A stretch of 64,000 nucleotides of DNA. Source: DATARH01 sp963734125 (GTDB taxonomy: Bacteria > Pseudomonadota > Alphaproteobacteria > ATCC43930 > CGMCC-115725). Positions 1 to 7,294 of this stretch are shown piece after piece. The stretch covers positions 1 through 64,000 of the forward strand of contig CAVTGB010000086.1 of the NCBI GenBank assembly GCA_963734125.1. Direction: 5' to 3'. The position numbers and the translations under genes were made by a program. The notes under the pieces are model-generated. The model saw only the letters and a list, made by a program, of their open reading frames with translations. It was not told where the DNA came from and did not search any database. Position 1 is the stretch's first letter, and every line of letters begins with the position of its first letter.

Positions 1-173
1 CGTCGAGGCCCGGCATCGGGCTTTCGGCGGCCGCGACGCAGCCATGCCTGGTTTTGCCGGTTCTTCGGGCCGGGCATCGCTTCCCCAACCGGGGCGGGTC
101 GTACTAGGATCGCGTTTGAGACGATGGCGGCGCTTCAGATAACCCGGCGCCGGAGCAATGCGGAGGAAGGCTG

Positions 174-1241
174 ATGGCGACAGGGAAAAAGATTGCCGTG
201 GTGTGCACCGGGGCGGTCGGCGGCTATGCCGGCGCGCATATGGTGCAGGCCGGCGAGGACGTGACCTTTATCGATTTCTGGCCCGAGCATGTCGAGCACA
301 TGAAAGCGCACGGGCTGACGATCACCCACATCAGGGAGGTCGAGCCGTTCACGGTGCCGGTGCGCGCGCTCCACGTCACCGAACTGCAGCATGTCTCGAA
401 GGAGAAGCCGTTCGACATCGCCTTTGTCTGCACCAAATCCTATGACACAGCCTGGGCGGCGATGATGATCAAGCAGTACCTCGCGCCCGACGGTTATGTC
501 GTCTCGCTGCAGAACTGCATGAACGAGGAGACGATCGCGGGCGTCGTCGGCTGGGGCAAAACGCTGGGCTCGATCGCCAGTTCGATCACCGTCGAATTGC
601 ATGCGCCGGGGCAGATCCGCCGCGCCGCCGGAAAATCGGGCTCGAAGCACACCGTGTTCCGCGTCGGCGAGGTGCATGGCCGGATCACCGACCGGGCGAA
701 GGAGGTCTGCGGGCTTCTCGCCAATGCCGACAGCGCCTTCGTCACCGAGAATTTGTGGGGCGAGCGCTGGTCGAAGCTGGTCACCAACGTGATGGGCAAC
801 GGGCTCTCTGCCTGTACCGGCCTGATCGGCCGCGAGGTCATCAAGAACGACGCCTTGCGGCACTTCTCGAACCGGCTGGGGAGCGAAGCGATCCGGGTCG
901 GCCAGGCTTTGGGCTATACGTTTGACGAAGTCAGCCACATGGATCCCGAGACGCTGGCCCGTGCCGGCGAGGGCGATGCCGCGGCTCAGAAGGAGATCGA
1001 CGAGCATCGCCTGGCCGGAGCGCAAGGCGGCGGCGGCGAGCACCGCCCCTCCACCGGCCAGGACATGGTCAAGGGCCGCCGCACCGAGATCCCGTTCCTC
1101 AACGGCTTTGTCGTGCGGAAGGGCGAGGAGGTCGGCATCCCGGCGCCGACCAACGCGATCCTCACCGACATCGTGCTGCGCGTCGAAAAGGGCGAATTGA
1201 ATCCCGATCCCAAGCACATCACCGATCTCAGGTTGAACTAG
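174..1241 (+). CDS. ketopantoate reductase family protein (2-dehydropantoate 2-reductase-like)
   Basis: A 355-residue NAD(P)H-dependent reductase of the ApbA/PanE family, which reduces 2-dehydropantoate to pantoate in coenzyme A synthesis; many paralogues act on other 2-oxo acids. The N-terminal dinucleotide loop reads GAVGGYAG (residues 13-20). The C-terminal domain carries the family lysine block SKLVTNVMGN near residue 200 and the typical ending GRRTEIPFLNG. The protein is about 50 residues longer than classical PanE, as is common for catabolic paralogues. The ATG at 174 follows an AGGAAGG ribosome site and fits the Rossmann start. The next gene, a quinone oxidoreductase-like protein, lies behind a palindromic repeat, so co-transcription is uncertain. 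Family assignment is firm; pantoate synthesis as the actual role is not shown. Confidence 0.8.
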   Translation: MATGKKIAVVCTGAVGGYAGAHMVQAGEDVTFIDFWPEHVEHMKAHGLTITHIREVEPFTVPVRALHVTELQHVSKEKPFDIAFVCTKSYDTAWAAMMIKQYLAPDGYVVSLQNCMNEETIAGVVGWGKTLGSIASSITVELHAPGQIRRAAGKSGSKHTVFRVGEVHGRITDRAKEVCGLLANADSAFVTENLWGERWSKLVTNVMGNGLSACTGLIGREVIKNDALRHFSNRLGSEAIRVGQALGYTFDEVSHMDPETLARAGEGDAAAQKEIDEHRLAGAQGGGGEHRPSTGQDMVKGRRTEIPFLNGFVVRKGEEVGIPAPTNAILTDIVLRVEKGELNPDPKHITDLRLN

Positions 1242-1245
1242 ATTG

Positions 1246-1330
1246 TCATTGCGAGAAGCCCGCAGGGCGACGAAGCAAACTCCCTCCAACGAACACGCGG
1301 CGGGAGATTGCTTCGCGTCGTTCGCAATGA
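1246..1330. repeat. dispersed palindromic repeat (TCATTGCGA...TCGCAATGA family)
   Basis: The segment begins TCATTGCGAGAAG and ends GTCGTTCGCAATGA. The ends are inverted copies (TCATTGCGA against TCGCAATGA, and CGAAGCAA against TTGCTTCG). A second inverted pair, CTCCC/GGGAG, lies inside. It fills the gap between the reductase stop at 1241 and the oxidoreductase start at 1351. Elements of this look are scattered through many alphaproteobacterial genomes; that identification is from general knowledge, since only one copy is visible here. Confidence 0.7.
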
Positions 1331-1350
1331 TGGGCATAGAGCGGTAGGCC

Positions 1351-2277
1351 ATGCTCGCCGTCGTCAACACACCGAACGGCCCGGAACCGGTCGCGATCCG
1401 CGAGGTCGCCGAGCCTGAGCCGCGGCCGGACGAGGCGCTGGTCCAGGTCCACGCCTTCTCGCTCAATCGCGGCGAATTGCGCCTGTTTCAGGTCCGCCCG
1501 GAGGGCTGGCGGCCCGGCCAAGACATCGCCGGGGTGGTATTGCGCGCCGCCGCGGACGGCAGCGGCCCCGCCGCCGGCACGCGGGTGGTTGCGCTGTGCG
1601 ACTGGGAGGGCTGGGCCGAGCGCGCCGCGGTGCCGGTCAAGCGGATGGCGCCGATTGCCGACAATGTCTTGTTCGCCGCGGCGGCAGCCTTGCCGGTCGC
1701 CGGGCTGACCGCGCTCAGGAGCCTGCGCCACGGCGCGCCGCTGTTGGGTAAGCGCGTGCTTGTCACCGGGGCGGCTGGCGGGGTCGGCAATCTCGCGGTC
1801 CAGCTCGCCGCCCGTTCGGGTGCGCGGGTCACCGCGATCGTCGGCAGCGCCGAACGCGGGCGCGTGCTCGACGGCCTCGGCGCCGCCGAGACCCTCACCG
1901 CAATCGAGGATGCGCAGGGCCGCTTTGAGCTCATCCTCGAAGCGGCCGGCGGCGCCTCGCTCAAGGCAGCGATCGAGCGGGTCGCGCATCGCGGCACGAT
2001 CGTCGTTTTCGGCAATTCCTCGGGCGAGCCGACGCCCTTAAATTTCCGCGACTTTGCCGAGCACCAGAACGCACGAATCCAGGGGTTCCACTATTTCACC
2101 TCGGAGGCCGAGGAGCGTTTCGCCCCCGATCTGGCGCTCTTGGCCGGGCTCGTTGCCGACGGATCGCTGCTGCCGCGGGTCGCCGAGCATGACTGGCACG
2201 AGGTTCCCCGGGTCGGAACAATGCTGCGCAACCGCCGGATCCCGGGGAAAGCGGTGTTCCACATCGAGCAGAACTGA
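1351..2277 (+). CDS. zinc-type alcohol dehydrogenase / quinone oxidoreductase-like protein (MDR superfamily)
   Basis: A 308-residue medium-chain dehydrogenase/reductase. The GroES-like N-terminal half includes SLNRGELR and RPGQDIAGVV. The Rossmann half has the nucleotide loop TGAAGGVGNLAVQ (about residues 138-150). The cysteine and histidine ligands of the zinc-dependent alcohol dehydrogenases are absent, as expected for the NADPH-dependent quinone oxidoreductase (QOR) branch, which usually reduces quinones or activated alkenes. It is somewhat shorter than the usual 320-330 residues but looks complete. A peroxiredoxin gene starts 12 bases after its stop, so the two probably form a small redox operon. 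The substrate is unknown. Confidence 0.8.
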   Translation: MLAVVNTPNGPEPVAIREVAEPEPRPDEALVQVHAFSLNRGELRLFQVRPEGWRPGQDIAGVVLRAAADGSGPAAGTRVVALCDWEGWAERAAVPVKRMAPIADNVLFAAAAALPVAGLTALRSLRHGAPLLGKRVLVTGAAGGVGNLAVQLAARSGARVTAIVGSAERGRVLDGLGAAETLTAIEDAQGRFELILEAAGGASLKAAIERVAHRGTIVVFGNSSGEPTPLNFRDFAEHQNARIQGFHYFTSEAEERFAPDLALLAGLVADGSLLPRVAEHDWHEVPRVGTMLRNRRIPGKAVFHIEQN

Positions 2278-2289
2278 AGGGAGAGCCAC

Positions 2290-2769
2290 ATGACGATCAA
2301 GGTTGGTGACAAGGTTCCGGCGGTGAATTTGCGCCATCTGACCGCGGAAGGGCCGAAGGAGATCACCCCGGAGGAGTTGTTCGGCGGCAAGAGGGTCGTG
2401 CTGTTCGCGGTCCCCGGCGCCTATACGCGGACCTGCTCGCAGCGCCATCTGCCGAGCTATGTCGGCAACGCCGCCGCGCTCAAAGCCAAGGGCGTCGACA
2501 CGATTGCTTGCGTCGCGGTCAACGACGCCTTTGTGATGGGGGCCTGGGGCAAGGAGCATCAGGCCGACCAGATCATGATGCTCGGCGACGGCAGCGGCGA
2601 TTTCACCAAGGCGATCGGCCTCGAGCTCGACCGCATCAAGGAAGGTATGGGCATCCGCTCGCAGCGCTACGCGATGCTGGTCGAAAACGGTATCGTCAAG
2701 GCGCTCAATGTCGAGAAGCCGGGCGAATACGCGGTCTCTAGCGCCGAGGCGATGCTGGAGAAGCTGTAG
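2290..2769 (+). CDS. peroxiredoxin, Prx5/AhpE-like redoxin
   Basis: A 159-residue thiol peroxidase of the Prx5 type, which reduces hydrogen peroxide and organic hydroperoxides using thiol donors such as glutaredoxin or glutathione. The peroxidatic site PGAYTRTCS (residues 42-50) preserves the P-x3-T-x2-C pattern with Cys49; the usual motif is PGAFTPTCS, so Tyr and Arg are substitutions at variable positions. The other visible cysteine is in TIACVAVND. Length and ending (about 160 residues) match cytosolic bacterial Prx5. A GGGAG ribosome site lies 5 bases before the ATG. It is likely transcribed with the upstream oxidoreductase. The GC-rich inverted repeat just after the stop may end the transcript. 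Confidence 0.88.
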   Translation: MTIKVGDKVPAVNLRHLTAEGPKEITPEELFGGKRVVLFAVPGAYTRTCSQRHLPSYVGNAAALKAKGVDTIACVAVNDAFVMGAWGKEHQADQIMMLGDGSGDFTKAIGLELDRIKEGMGIRSQRYAMLVENGIVKALNVEKPGEYAVSSAEAMLEKL

Positions 2770-2778
2770 CCCGCAGCG

Positions 2779-2801
2779 CCCCCCGCCCTGCAAAGGGGGG
2801 G
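2779..2801. repeat. GC-rich inverted repeat after the peroxiredoxin gene
   Basis: Six C residues (2779-2784) pair with a run of G residues (2795-2801) around GCCCTGCAAA, about ten bases after the peroxiredoxin stop. More G runs follow. It could be a degenerate copy of the CCCTCCCCCGCAAGC repeat family seen elsewhere in the window, or a weak transcription terminator; no T run follows it. Confidence 0.35.
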
Positions 2802-3011
2802 TAGGAGAGGGGGGGTGGCGGGCGAGAGAACGCGGCGCCGCCGCTGGGAACCCGGCGAGTCGGAAACGCCGATCGCGTGCGCTCGCGGTCGTGTCGCCGT
2901 ATTTCCTTTTGCTACGGGTCTCAACATTTTTTCTCGGAACCAATGCGTTACGATCGTTCTTAAAGAAAATACCTAACATTTGTGGCAAAATCCTCTGTCG
3001 CTTACTTGCCG

Positions 3012-3028
3012 GTTAAGTCTCGCTTAAC
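3012..3028 (+). promoter_or_regulatory. predicted CtrA-binding box TTAA-N7-TTAAC
   Basis: The sequence GTTAAGTCTCGCTTAAC contains TTAA (3013-3016), seven bases, then TTAAC (3024-3028). This is an exact match to the full alphaproteobacterial CtrA consensus, and it is also a perfect GTTAAG/CTTAAC dyad. It sits in the AT-rich stretch about 65 bases upstream of the PAS-GGDEF-EAL start codon. Binding by CtrA is inferred from the consensus only. Confidence 0.6.
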
Positions 3029-3092
3029 AACTATCGCGCCCAATCATCGGCAGCATCCGCCGCGATAGGCGTCGGGCGTCGGCAGATCAGGC

Positions 3093-4892
3093 ATGACCCC
3101 AGAGTTCGACACCCCGTTTGATTGGATGGTCCGTTTCGTCGGCGATATTCCGGCCGCGGTCGCGTTGTTCGACCGGGATCTGCGCTACGTGGCCGCGAGT
3201 AAGGCGTGGCTGGGCGCCTTCGGGCTGCCGCGCACGGCGCTCGCCGGCCGGCGCCACAACGAGCTGTGCAAGGCCGGCCGTGACGCGCTGGAAGAAGTGC
3301 AGTGGCACGCCCTCAATGGCGACGCGGTCGAGGACTACCATCCGGTCGGCAATGATGCGGCGACTAGGCTGAGGCCGGCAATCTTCAGCGCGCGGCCGTC
3401 GCTAGACCCTGACGGCGACATCGCCGGCGTCATTGTGGGTCTGCGGGAAGACGTGGCGCCGGATGCCCGGGAGCGGGTGCCCGCTCGCGATCCGCTGACC
3501 GGGCTCGCCGATCGGCATCAGTTTGCCCGGCGCTTGGGCGAGGTCCTCGCTGATCCGGATCCCGAACGCCGCGCCGCCGTTGTCTTTGCGATCAACCTCG
3601 ACAGCTTCCGCAGCCTCAACACCCTCCATGGTTTCGCGACCGGTGACCGGGTGCTCAAGATCATTGCCGAGCGGCTGGTTGCGGGCACCCGGTCGCGAGA
3701 TTCGGGGCAGCCGGGCGTGGCCGCGCGCGGCAAGGACATGGTTGCCCGGTTGGGGGCCGACGAATTCGGCATCATTTGCAGCCCGCCGGCCTTCGGGCTG
3801 GGAGAGGCGGAGGCGTTCGCCGCCCGGCTTCCGCAAATCGTCCAGTCGCCGATCGCGATCGGCGCTCTGTCACTGCGGTTGACCGCCCGGGTCGGTTTCA
3901 TCACTACCACCCCGGCCCACCGCGACGCGGACGATGCACTGCGCGATCTCGATCTCGCGCTCCGACAGGCAAAGGTGCTCGGGCCGAGCAAGGTGCTCGC
4001 ATGGGAACCGGCGCTGACGCGGGCGGCGGTCTGGCGCTACTCGCTCGCCGAGCAGTTGAGCCGCGCGTTCGACAACGGCGAATTTATACTGCACTACCAG
4101 CCGATCCTGCAGCTCAGCGACAACAAGCTGGTCGGCGCAGAAGCGCTGCTGCGCTGGAACCATCCGAGCGAGGGATTGGTTCCCTCCGCAGCATTCCTGC
4201 CGCTCCTCGAGGAAACCGCGCTGATCGTCGAGGTCGGCTGCTGGGTCATTCGCGAGGCGATTGGACAGATCGAGTCGTGGCGCCTGATTTATGGCCGCGA
4301 CATCGTTGACTGGGTCAGCGTCAACCTCTCGAAGCGGCAGTTGGACGATCCCTCGGCGCTGCTGGCGACGCTGCGCGCAGTCCGTAACGGCGGTTTCGCG
4401 GTGCACCGCCTGAAGCTTGAGATCAGCGAGACCGCGTTCACGCGAAACCCCGAAACCACGCGCACGGTTCTCGCCGAGATGGAGGAGCTCGGCGTTCAAA
4501 TCGCCATCGACGATTTTGGCGCCGGCTATTCCGAGCTCCACAGCCTGCGGCACTATCCGGTCGACACTGTCAAGATCGATGCGGAGTGCATCGCCCAGAT
4601 CGGCACCGCCGAGGGAGAGCAGCGGGCCCAGACGTTGCTCGATATCGCCCGCAGTTGTGATGCCGCGATCATCGCCGAAGGCATAGTGACCGCTGCGCAA
4701 CGCGACTTCCTCTGCGCCAGCGGATGTGGTTTCGGCCAGGGCTATCTGTTCGCCGAGCCGATGGACGGGGCGCTGCTCGGCGCTTACGCCCTGACCCACG
4801 CCGCCCACGCCGGTAGGGCGCCGGCGCGAAAGCGGCCGGGCCTCGAGCCGATCACTCGCCCGACATCAAGAGATCCGTCGCCGGCAGGGTGA
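3093..4892 (+). CDS. PAS-GGDEF-EAL cyclic di-GMP signalling protein
   Basis: A 599-residue cytosolic protein with no membrane segment. Residues 1-120 form a PAS-like sensor (FDRDLRYVAASKAW). A GGDEF domain follows at about 130-290, with signature GADEF near residue 220, so the second glycine is replaced and cyclase activity is doubtful. The EAL domain (about 315-575) keeps the metal and catalytic positions: EALLRW near 350, VNLSKRQL, EISETAF, IDDFGAGYS, VKID, AEGIVT and GQGYLFAEP. This predicts a c-di-GMP phosphodiesterase, perhaps modulated by the GADEF domain binding GTP. A CtrA-type box lies upstream, hinting at cell-cycle or motility control. Its 3' end overlaps the convergent SDR gene by 41 bases. 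Confidence 0.9.
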   Translation: MTPEFDTPFDWMVRFVGDIPAAVALFDRDLRYVAASKAWLGAFGLPRTALAGRRHNELCKAGRDALEEVQWHALNGDAVEDYHPVGNDAATRLRPAIFSARPSLDPDGDIAGVIVGLREDVAPDARERVPARDPLTGLADRHQFARRLGEVLADPDPERRAAVVFAINLDSFRSLNTLHGFATGDRVLKIIAERLVAGTRSRDSGQPGVAARGKDMVARLGADEFGIICSPPAFGLGEAEAFAARLPQIVQSPIAIGALSLRLTARVGFITTTPAHRDADDALRDLDLALRQAKVLGPSKVLAWEPALTRAAVWRYSLAEQLSRAFDNGEFILHYQPILQLSDNKLVGAEALLRWNHPSEGLVPSAAFLPLLEETALIVEVGCWVIREAIGQIESWRLIYGRDIVDWVSVNLSKRQLDDPSALLATLRAVRNGGFAVHRLKLEISETAFTRNPETTRTVLAEMEELGVQIAIDDFGAGYSELHSLRHYPVDTVKIDAECIAQIGTAEGEQRAQTLLDIARSCDAAIIAEGIVTAAQRDFLCASGCGFGQGYLFAEPMDGALLGAYALTHAAHAGRAPARKRPGLEPITRPTSRDPSPAG

Positions 4893-5643
4893 TCCGGTGC
4901 GGCGCATAGCGGCCGGCCAGTGCGAGGAGGCGGTTCATCGTTCCGGCGATCACAACCCGGCGTCCGGCGGCGAGCCCACGATAGCCGATGCGCGCGACAT
5001 CCTCGGCGCGCATCATCCGGCGGAGCCGCCGCGCCATCACCGAATGGTCGGCCCCGGCGACGCTGAAGAATTCGGTCGCGGTGGCACCCGGGCACAGCAC
5101 CGTCACGCTGACCCCGGTGCCACGCAGCTCATACGCCAGGGCTTCGCCGAGGCTCAGCACATAGGCCTTGCTGGCGAAATAGGCGGCCATCCGCGGGCCC
5201 GGTTGAAAGGCGGCGGTCGAGGCAACCAGCATGACCCGGCCATGGCCGCGCGCGATCATCCCGGGCAGGAGGAGCCGGGTCAGCTCGGTCAGCGCCACGA
5301 TGTTGACCTGGAGGATCTCGCCGATGCGCTGCGGGTCATTGCGATCAAAGCGCCCGGCCGCGCCGAGCCCGGCATTGTTGATCAGAACCTCGATCGTGAG
5401 GCCGCGGCCGGCGATGTCGTCGGCGAGGGTGGCGGCGGCGCCGGGCTTGCTGAGATCGGCGGCGATCACCGTCGCCGTGGCGCCCACTTCGCGCAGCTCG
5501 GCGGCGAGCGCTTCCATAGGCGCCTGGGTGCGGGCGGCGAGAACCAGATCATGCGCATGTCGCGCCAGTTCGCGCGCCAGCGCCGCGCCAATGCCGCCGG
5601 ACGCACCGGTGACCAGCGCCAGGGGACGGGAGGAGTCGCTCAT
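4852..5643 (-). CDS. short-chain dehydrogenase/reductase (SDR)
   Basis: A 263-residue classical SDR oxidoreductase, NAD(P)-dependent. Visible motifs are the cofactor loop TGASGGIG (residues 12-19), NNAG (89-92), the catalytic serine in VASTAA (Ser142) and YFASK (Tyr155, Lys159). A C-terminal extension resembles the DltE/YbbO-like subgroup acting on lipid-type or acyl substrates. Its ATG overlaps the stop of the upstream crotonase gene (ATGA, 5640-5643), so it is translationally coupled as the last gene of the five-gene minus-strand catabolic operon. The 3' end overlaps the convergent c-di-GMP gene. The true substrate cannot be read from sequence. Confidence 0.87.
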   Translation of the reverse strand: MSDSSRPLALVTGASGGIGAALARELARHAHDLVLAARTQAPMEALAAELREVGATATVIAADLSKPGAAATLADDIAGRGLTIEVLINNAGLGAAGRFDRNDPQRIGEILQVNIVALTELTRLLLPGMIARGHGRVMLVASTAAFQPGPRMAAYFASKAYVLSLGEALAYELRGTGVSVTVLCPGATATEFFSVAGADHSVMARRLRRMMRAEDVARIGYRGLAAGRRVVIAGTMNRLLALAGRYAPHRITLPATDLLMSGE

Positions 5644-6428
5644 CGCCCCTTCAGCGCCGGTTTGCGGCGCTCGCGCCAGGCCTGGTGGGCTTCCTTTTTG
5701 TCTTCGGTTAGTTCCAATGCCATGAAGCGGTAGAGATCGGCGTTGGCAGCCTCGCGCAGCGTCCCGTCGAGGCCGAAGGCGACCGCCTCCTTGGCGAGGC
5801 GCGCGGCGAGCGGCGGCAGCGCAGCGAGGTGTTCGGCAACCTCCATCGCCTTTGCCATGAGCTCATCATGCGGCACGACCCATTGCGCGAGACCGACGCG
5901 ATACGCTTCCTCGGCTTTCAACGGGAACCCCAGCGCCAGCTTCATCGCCTGGCCGCGGCCGACCCAGCGCGCCAGGCGCACCGTGCCGCCCTGCGCCGGC
6001 AATATGCCGAGCGAAACCTGGGTCAGACGCCATTCGGCGCGCTCGGAGGCGACGATCAGATCGCAACAATAGGTGACGATGCAGCCGATCCCGATCGCAA
6101 AGCCGTTGACCGCGGCAATGAGCGGCTTGGCGAAATCGGAGAGGAGGTTCATCGCCTGAAAGCGCCGCCGCTTGGGCAGGGCCTCAATCGCGTCGGCGAT
6201 CGATAGGCTGGTATGCGTCTTCGGGTCCTTGATGTTGGCGCCGGCGCTGAACGCGCCGCCCGCCTCGTCGCCGGTCAGGACAACGCAACGGATCGCGGGG
6301 TCGTCCTCGAGCTGCGGCAACAGCTCCTTCAAGGTCGCGTTGTAATCCTCGCCCCAGGCATTGCGAGCCTGCGGCCGCGACAGCGTCAGGACAGCGATGG
6401 CGCCGTGTTTTTCATAAAGTAGCGGCAT
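5640..6428 (-). CDS. enoyl-CoA hydratase/isomerase family protein lacking both catalytic glutamates
   Basis: A 262-residue crotonase-fold protein. The ATG at 6428 is chosen because GAGGAG lies 6 bases upstream and the crotonase fold starts at once; a reading frame extends further upstream but encodes only arginine/serine-rich sequence. The oxyanion-hole segment FSAGANIKD (60-68) is present. Aligning GIGCIVTYCCD and RLTQVSLG to rat crotonase, the two catalytic glutamates (Glu144, Glu164) become Ile117 and Gln137. Hydration of enoyl-CoA by the normal mechanism is therefore unlikely; other crotonase reactions or a binding role are possible. It lies between the alpha/beta hydrolase and SDR genes in the operon. 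Confidence 0.85.
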   Translation of the reverse strand: MPLLYEKHGAIAVLTLSRPQARNAWGEDYNATLKELLPQLEDDPAIRCVVLTGDEAGGAFSAGANIKDPKTHTSLSIADAIEALPKRRRFQAMNLLSDFAKPLIAAVNGFAIGIGCIVTYCCDLIVASERAEWRLTQVSLGILPAQGGTVRLARWVGRGQAMKLALGFPLKAEEAYRVGLAQWVVPHDELMAKAMEVAEHLAALPPLAARLAKEAVAFGLDGTLREAANADLYRFMALELTEDKKEAHQAWRERRKPALKGR

Positions 6429-6444
6429 AGGTGGCTCCTCGATT

Positions 6445-7272
6445 TCACGCCGAGAGAAATTCGCGCACGAGCTGATTGACTTGCGCCGGCGCCTCGAGCT
6501 CGGGCAGATGACCGCACCCTTCGAGCATGACGATCTGCGCTCGCGGCACGCTCTCGGCGAGGCGCGCGGCGTTGGCGGCAAGGGGCGTCACCCGGTCGTC
6601 CGCGCCCTGGATCATCATTAGCGGCATCGTCAGTCCGGCGCCGATCGGCGGTGCGCTGGCACTTGCGCCAAACCGCACCGCCTGCATGAAGCCCTTCGGG
6701 TTGGTGGCGCGCAACACCTGCTGGACCGCGGCGAAGGTCTCCGGTGATGCCTGCGAGCCGAGGAGCGCCGGGGCCCGCGCGCCAAAACCGTAGCCGCCCG
6801 CCGCCACCTGTGCAGCGCGCGCTTCGACCATTCGCGCGCGCTCCTCGGCCGGGCGCTCGACCGCGACCGAGGTGCCGGTGAAGACGGCGCGCAGGATCCG
6901 GTCGGTGTGGAAATGCGCAAAATCCTGCGCGATCCGGGTGCCGAAGGAATTGGCGAGGAGATCGAACCGCTCGACGCCGAGGGCGGCGAGGAAGTCATCG
7001 AGCGCATCGGCGTAATCGCGCCGGCCGGGCGGATCGGCGCGGAGGTTGTCGCTGAGCATATAGCCCGGCGCGTTCCAACCGACGAGGCGGAAGCGGTCGG
7101 CGAGCGCGGCGTATTGGTTACGCCAGCCGCTCGAATTGCTGCCGATGCCGTGCAGCAGGACGAGGGGCGGCGCCTCGGCGGGCCCCGCCTCCATATAGCT
7201 GAAGCGGTCGCCGTCGTAGCGGCCCCGCGACGCTTGCGCGATTTCGACGAAGCGCAACTCTGGCAAACCCAT
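6445..7272 (-). CDS. alpha/beta fold hydrolase
   Basis: A 275-residue serine hydrolase. The oxyanion segment LLHGIGSNS (39-47) is followed by a nucleophile elbow ANSFG with Ser109; the usual Gly-x-Ser-x-Gly has Ala in its first position. The acid is probably Asp in GADDRVTP and the base His in GCGHLPELEAP near the end. It belongs to the broad family of esterases, lactonases and C-C bond hydrolases such as the MhpC/BphD and PcaD groups. Its position between a CoA transferase and a crotonase, with gaps of about 20 bases, places it in one catabolic operon, possibly splitting a ring-cleavage product or thioester. Specific substrate unknown. Confidence 0.85.
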   Translation of the reverse strand: MGLPELRFVEIAQASRGRYDGDRFSYMEAGPAEAPPLVLLHGIGSNSSGWRNQYAALADRFRLVGWNAPGYMLSDNLRADPPGRRDYADALDDFLAALGVERFDLLANSFGTRIAQDFAHFHTDRILRAVFTGTSVAVERPAEERARMVEARAAQVAAGGYGFGARAPALLGSQASPETFAAVQQVLRATNPKGFMQAVRFGASASAPPIGAGLTMPLMMIQGADDRVTPLAANAARLAESVPRAQIVMLEGCGHLPELEAPAQVNQLVREFLSA

Positions 7273-7294
7273 GGCAGACCTCGCGCCGCAGACG

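Larger units (their letters stand above)
2770..3092. other. 323-base non-coding region before the c-di-GMP gene
   Basis: No credible gene lies here. The first part is GC-rich and repeat-like. From about 2890 the composition becomes clearly AT-richer than the surroundings, as in a promoter region. It holds a perfect CtrA-type box (3012-3028) and an 8-bp inverted repeat (CTATCGCG at 3031-3038, CGCGATAG at 3061-3068) that could form a stem-loop in the leader of the following gene. Confidence 0.6.

Noticed and set aside
1..16. Possible divergent gene beginning at the left edge (ATG at 16 on the minus strand)
   Set aside because: Only five codons (MPGLD) are inside the window; no ribosome site or family evidence.
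135..1466. 443-codon minus-strand frame opposite the ketopantoate reductase-like gene
   Set aside because: Antisense of a clear Rossmann-fold enzyme; no family features.
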